A stretch of 64,000 bases of DNA. It comes from Cylindrospermum stagnale PCC 7417. GTDB lineage: Bacteria > Cyanobacteriota > Cyanobacteriia > Cyanobacteriales > Nostocaceae. Under the pieces are notes generated by a model, which was given only the letters and a program-made list of their open reading frames with translations, was not told where the DNA came from and searched no databases. The stretch lies in the NCBI RefSeq assembly GCF_000317535.1, contig NC_019757.1, forward strand, positions 4,367,501 through 4,431,500, given 5' to 3'. Every line of letters begins with the position of its first letter. The first letter of the stretch is position 1. Made by a program: the position numbers and the translations under genes. Of the stretch, positions 60,414-64,000 are shown one piece after another.

Positions 60414-62822
60414 TTATGGCATATCTACCGCTGCATCAACTGTCAGCATGGCTTGAAGTTCTTCACACTCTTTGAGTAGGGGAATACCCAGGATTGAGGC
60501 AAGGGAATGAGCTTGAGCGCAAAACTCGCGCGATCGGTCAAGCTGTCCTGTTTTGTGGTGGAGTTGTCCCAGTCTCAGGAGGGCTTCCGCTTCACCTTCA
60601 CGATCACCCAGTTCTTTGAAAATTTCTAGGGATGTCTGTAATTGTTGTTGAGCTTCTGGATACTGTTCAAGCTTGAGCAGTGTTGCACCCCAATTGCCCA
60701 GTGCATTCCCTTCTCCGTTGCGATCGCCAATTTCACGGGCAATAGTCAAACTTTGCTGAAGATAGTCAATCGCTTGAGGATATTTGCCCAGACAATAGTA
60801 AACAAGACCCAGATTGCCCAGTGCATTCCCTTCTCCGTTGCGATCGCCAATTTCACGGGCACGGGCAATAGTCAAACTTTGCTGAAGATAGTCAATCGCT
60901 TGAGGATATTTACCCAGACAATAGTAAACAAGACCGAGATTGCCCAGTGTTTGCCCTTCTCCGTTGCGATCGCCAATTTCACGGGCAATGTTCAACTGTT
61001 GCTGAAGATAGTCAATCGCTTGAGGATATTTGCCCAGAACCCGGTAAACAATACCCAGACCGCCCAGCGCGTTGCCTTCCCCGTTGCGATCGCCAATTTC
61101 ATAAGCAGTTGTTAAACTCTGCTGATAATGCTCAATCGCTTGAGGATAGTTACCCAAAAACACATAAGCATTCCCGATACCCCTCTCACAAACCACATCT
61201 AACGCAGCATCTAACTTACCAAGAAGTCGCTCATAAAGTGGCAACATTTCCTGAAAGTAACTCCACGTATGAAGTTGAGCGCTTACTCCCTGATCAATCA
61301 GAATTGCTTTAGCTTCCTCCCAGTCCTCCACTTCACAATAATGGTGAAAGGCTTCCAGAGAACCCCGCATCTTTTCCAAATTAGCTGCATCCGGTTCTGG
61401 TTCATATTCATTCAGCCACACCCTCGCAGCTTTGCGTTCTGCCTCTTGCCACAATGCCGCATCCGTTCTCAACAAACTACGCGCAACCTCCCTAACTAGG
61501 TTATGCTGCCGCAACAACAGCACCGCATCCCCTCTCAACTCTTCCTCTGCCAAGTTGTGAGACTTCAGCAACTCCAACGCTTTATCCTGCTTATCTTCTG
61601 CCAACATTGCCAGCCAAAATCCTTCCGGGACAGGACGACGATACACGGAACTGCAACACAGCATTTGATAAGCATCTGGTGGTAAGCGTTTCAACGACTT
61701 CTCAACCCGTTCTTTTACCAGCAATTGCAACTTACGGGATGATGTACTCTTCTTTTTGCGACGTTCATCTTCATCAAATTCTGTCTGGTATCTCTGCCAA
61801 TATTGCTGCACATTTCCATAAAAAGGCTTATCGAGAATATCCCTCGCAATCACCTGAATTAACAGGGGATGACCTTCATACAGCTTACCAATGCGCTTTA
61901 AAATCTTTGTCCCCAACTCATCAGGCTTTAACCCGTTCTTCTCAAACAACTGCAACCGTTCTGCTTCTGACAAACCACCCAAATCCCGACGATACCAACA
62001 ACGGGGATAACGCGACCCCTCTATCTCCAATTCTTCTGATAACGCTTGTGAGGTGAGCAAAATTTGACTTTGACATTCTCCCCCAGCTAGCAGTTGTTGA
62101 AAGAATTCCACCCACAGGTTATCTACAAAGGCATTCCATCCAATCTCATCATCACCCTGCAAAAGCATCTCCACCGAATCAATCTGCACCAGAAATTTAT
62201 TATTTCTCAGAGTTTGCAGCAGGTGTTTAAGTGCGTTTTGTGGGTCTTTCTGGTCTTCTAATGTCACCGTTTCACCCAACTTCGGTAACAGAGAAAGCGC
62301 CCCACTAATGAAATCTGTTCCCTGTCCCCTATCATCAAAGTTGAGACGATGGAACTGTAAACCATTGCGGTGAATTTCTACCACTAACCGCTCTGCGAGT
62401 GCTGTTTTACCGATGCCTGTGATGCCCGTCAGCGCTAATATTCGGCATTTTTCCTCAAGTTTTTCGGTAAGTTCTGTAATCAGTGCGTCACGACCTACCC
62501 AGGTTTTTGAATTATAAGCAGAAAGCGATAAAGTGTTAGATGTTGCTGGAACAGGGAGAGGATTTTTTGAGCTAGCGACAACTTCCTGATTTAACTTTTG
62601 TTCAATTTCATCTAGTTCTACTTCTAACTGTTTTTGTTGCGCTTCCTCTCCCTGAAGTTGCTGTTTCAACTGAAACTTTACCGTCGTCCCTGCCTCAATT
62701 GCCAAATCTAGCCGGATGTCTTTTATCTTCTGACTACGAAGCTCCCACTCCTTCAAAAGTGTGTTTTGTCGATCCTCCAATTGTCGTCGCTGACTGGGCG
62801 TTAAGGATTTTGGGTTATTCAT
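60414..62822 (-). CDS. STAND NTPase with C-terminal TPRs
   Basis: An 802-residue protein. Residues ~5-80 form a coiled-coil N-terminal module (SLTPSQRRQLEDRQNTLL onward). An NB-ARC-like NTPase follows: WVGRDALITELTEKL, Walker A TGITGIGKTALAERL (~135-150), Walker B-like FLVQIDSVEMLL (~213) and ILLTSQALS. A winged-helix/linker part precedes at least six TPRs (~545-790), four of them nearly identical (YPQAIDYLQQSLTIAREIGD). STAND NTPases oligomerise on sensing a trigger; here the N-terminal coiled coil would recruit an effector. A small heptad-repeat ORF follows. Confidence 0.9.
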   Translation of the reverse strand: MNNPKSLTPSQRRQLEDRQNTLLKEWELRSQKIKDIRLDLAIEAGTTVKFQLKQQLQGEEAQQKQLEVELDEIEQKLNQEVVASSKNPLPVPATSNTLSLSAYNSKTWVGRDALITELTEKLEEKCRILALTGITGIGKTALAERLVVEIHRNGLQFHRLNFDDRGQGTDFISGALSLLPKLGETVTLEDQKDPQNALKHLLQTLRNNKFLVQIDSVEMLLQGDDEIGWNAFVDNLWVEFFQQLLAGGECQSQILLTSQALSEELEIEGSRYPRCWYRRDLGGLSEAERLQLFEKNGLKPDELGTKILKRIGKLYEGHPLLIQVIARDILDKPFYGNVQQYWQRYQTEFDEDERRKKKSTSSRKLQLLVKERVEKSLKRLPPDAYQMLCCSSVYRRPVPEGFWLAMLAEDKQDKALELLKSHNLAEEELRGDAVLLLRQHNLVREVARSLLRTDAALWQEAERKAARVWLNEYEPEPDAANLEKMRGSLEAFHHYCEVEDWEEAKAILIDQGVSAQLHTWSYFQEMLPLYERLLGKLDAALDVVCERGIGNAYVFLGNYPQAIEHYQQSLTTAYEIGDRNGEGNALGGLGIVYRVLGKYPQAIDYLQQQLNIAREIGDRNGEGQTLGNLGLVYYCLGKYPQAIDYLQQSLTIARAREIGDRNGEGNALGNLGLVYYCLGKYPQAIDYLQQSLTIAREIGDRNGEGNALGNWGATLLKLEQYPEAQQQLQTSLEIFKELGDREGEAEALLRLGQLHHKTGQLDRSREFCAQAHSLASILGIPLLKECEELQAMLTVDAAVDMP

Positions 62823-62915
62823 TATTTTGAAGGATCAAGCGACAAAATCTGTACCTGAAGGCGGATTGAGAGTTAGTTACTAAACCTTTATAGTTTAAAA
62901 CTAAAAGGGTGTTTT

Positions 62916-64000
62916 ATGCGAGCTTTGTTACTTTGGCCGATAATGCCCAATTCCTTTTGGTCTTACCAAGAAACTCTTGATTTAGCTGGGTTGCGTTCTA
63001 CAAATCCGCCATTGGGTTTAATCACGGTGGCAGCGATGTTGCCGAGTGATTGGGAGATCAGATTTAGCGATCGCAATGTCCGACTAGAGACAGATGCAGA
63101 TTGGGCATGGTGCGACTTGGTAATCATCTCTGCAATGATTATTCAGCAGCAAGATTTAGGGGAATTAATTAAAAAAGCAGTTGCATTGGGTAAAAAAGTG
63201 GCAGTGGGTGGCCCTTTCCCCACATCAGTACCAGAATTTGCTTTGGAAGCTGGCGCTGATTACTTAATTTTAGATGAAGGGGAATGCACCGTCCCCATGT
63301 TCTTAGAAGCTGTGGAACGGGGAGAAGAAAAAGGTGTTTTCCGTTCTTCAGAAAAACCGGATGTTACCCAAACTCCTATTCCCCGGTTTGATTTGTTGGA
63401 CTTAAATGCCTACTATGCAATCACGGTGCAGTTTTCTAGGGGATGTCCTTTTCAGTGCGAGTTTTGCGATATTATCAACTTGTTTGGTCGCAAGCCGCGC
63501 ACTAAAACCCCTGAGCAGATGTTAGCTGAATTAGAAGCTCTCTATCAAATGGGTTGGAATCGTTACATATTTTTGGTTGATGATAATTTTATTGGCAATA
63601 AACGCAATGCTAAGGTATTTTTACGCGCTTTAATTCCCTGGATGGCAGAACGCAAATATCCATTTAATTTCATTACGGAAGCGTCTCTAAATCTAGCAGA
63701 AGATGACGAACTGATAGATTTGATGGTAAAAGCAGGGATCACAATTGTGTTTATGGGGATTGAAACCCCAGATGTTGAGAGCTTGGTGGGGATTAATAAA
63801 GAACAGAATACACGTCAGTCTTTGCAGGAATCATGTGATAAGATTACCCGCGCCGGTTTGCAAATTATGTCTGGCTTTATTATAGGTTTTGATAATGAAC
63901 GTGCTGGTGCAGGTACACGCATTCAGGAGTTTGTTGAAGAAACTGGTATTCCTCAAGCGCATCTCAGTTTGCTGGGTGCATTACCTAATACTGCCATGTG
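62916..64000 (+). CDS. B12-binding-domain radical SAM protein, cut by window edge
   Basis: The frame opens at ATG 62916 and is still open at the right edge after ~361 codons. The N-terminal ~140 residues form a cobalamin-binding-like domain (PPLGLITVAAMLPSDW, RFSDRNV, KKVAVGGPFPTSVPE), followed by the radical SAM core with SRGCPFQCEFCDI (CxxxCxxC for the 4Fe-4S cluster) and IVFMGIETP. It resembles the DUF4070 group, which includes hopanoid C-2 methylase HpnP, but the exact product cannot be assigned from this part. Confidence 0.9.
   Translation, partial: MRALLLWPIMPNSFWSYQETLDLAGLRSTNPPLGLITVAAMLPSDWEIRFSDRNVRLETDADWAWCDLVIISAMIIQQQDLGELIKKAVALGKKVAVGGPFPTSVPEFALEAGADYLILDEGECTVPMFLEAVERGEEKGVFRSSEKPDVTQTPIPRFDLLDLNAYYAITVQFSRGCPFQCEFCDIINLFGRKPRTKTPEQMLAELEALYQMGWNRYIFLVDDNFIGNKRNAKVFLRALIPWMAERKYPFNFITEASLNLAEDDELIDLMVKAGITIVFMGIETPDVESLVGINKEQNTRQSLQESCDKITRAGLQIMSGFIIGFDNERAGAGTRIQEFVEETGIPQAHLSLLGALPNTAM

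Noticed and set aside
60276-60479. Plus-strand ORF rich in His/Leu (NLELLHHNLELL)
   Set aside because: Antisense reading of the 21-bp repeats; the minus-strand frame is better placed downstream of the STAND gene.
60642-61312. Plus-strand ORFs across the TPR region
   Set aside because: Shadows of the TPR repeats of the STAND gene; the repeated peptide simply mirrors the DNA repeat.
62916-64000. Naming the radical SAM gene hpnP
   Set aside because: The family fits, but several DUF4070 paralogues share these motifs and the C-terminus is missing.

Overview
The window looks like chromosome of a filamentous, heterocyst-forming type cyanobacterium (Nostoc/Anabaena-like). Reasons: the HIP1 octamer GCGATCGC is scattered throughout; photosystem II genes (psbH, psbN), a complete beta-carboxysome operon and a CO2-uptake NDH-1 module are present; and there are many short dispersed palindromes and heptanucleotide tandem repeats typical of these genomes. 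The order rbcR-ccmO-ccmN-ccmM-ccmL-ccmK1-ccmK2 on the minus strand, divergent from ndhF4-ndhD4-cupB, is the arrangement I remember from Anabaena sp. PCC 7120.

Layout. 1-5.7 kb: the N-terminus of a coiled-coil protein cut by the edge, a Uma2 fragment, an SDR oxidoreductase, a decayed EmrA/EmrB efflux pair with an intact MFS gene between the two remnants, and a GT39-type glycosyltransferase. 5.8-9.8 kb: a methyltransferase, a lipoprotein, a conserved hypothetical, an SH3 protein, and an RRM RNA-binding protein with ribosomal protein S21. 10.3-11.0 kb: a broken tnpB. 11-17.2 kb: housekeeping genes (inositol-phosphatase family, PfkB kinase, DUF29, rsmI, pth, tatA, psbH, psbN), a second rpsU absent from long-ORF lists, and in front of it a candidate structured RNA ending in a terminator. 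17.2-18.1 kb: a repeat island with a TA-flanked MITE, a short leaderless CRISPR array, two MITE-like palindromes and a relE relic. 18-26.6 kb: a GH38 alpha-mannosidase carrying two repeat-derived in-frame insertions, hypothetical proteins, an acyltransferase and a lysophospholipase. 26.7-32.5 kb: a four-gene signalling operon (small protein, GAF kinase, PAS-rich hybrid kinase, response regulator). 32.9-40.3 kb: a CadD-like transporter, an orphan SsuA-like binding protein, mnmE, Uma2, a methyltransferase and a MuiA-like protein.

40.5-51.6 kb is the CO2-concentrating block. RbcR is a candidate regulator. CcmK/L/O form the shell, CcmM and CcmN organise Rubisco and the shell, and NdhF4/NdhD4/CupB convert CO2 to bicarbonate at the thylakoid. 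CcmM keeps the His75/102/107 and Cys194/Cys200 residues of active gamma-carbonic anhydrase forms and has an internal Shine-Dalgarno plus GTG for a short isoform.

51.7-56.9 kb is an accessory, defence-like stretch: a UPF0175 antitoxin, Uma2, a ParD/ParE pair with an operator dyad, and a tight three-gene operon of a DUF262 protein, an AAA ATPase (DUF3696 type) and an unrecognised 321-residue protein. This triad is my best candidate for a less well described system, although it may correspond to the defence system called Menshen. 57-64 kb: a metF-like gene, trpS, a CAP-domain secreted protein, a STAND NTPase with TPRs followed by a 75-residue heptad-repeat ORF, and a radical SAM gene cut by the right edge. 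I saw no tRNA or rRNA genes and no cas genes. All functional assignments come from reading sequence and motifs; no database search was run.
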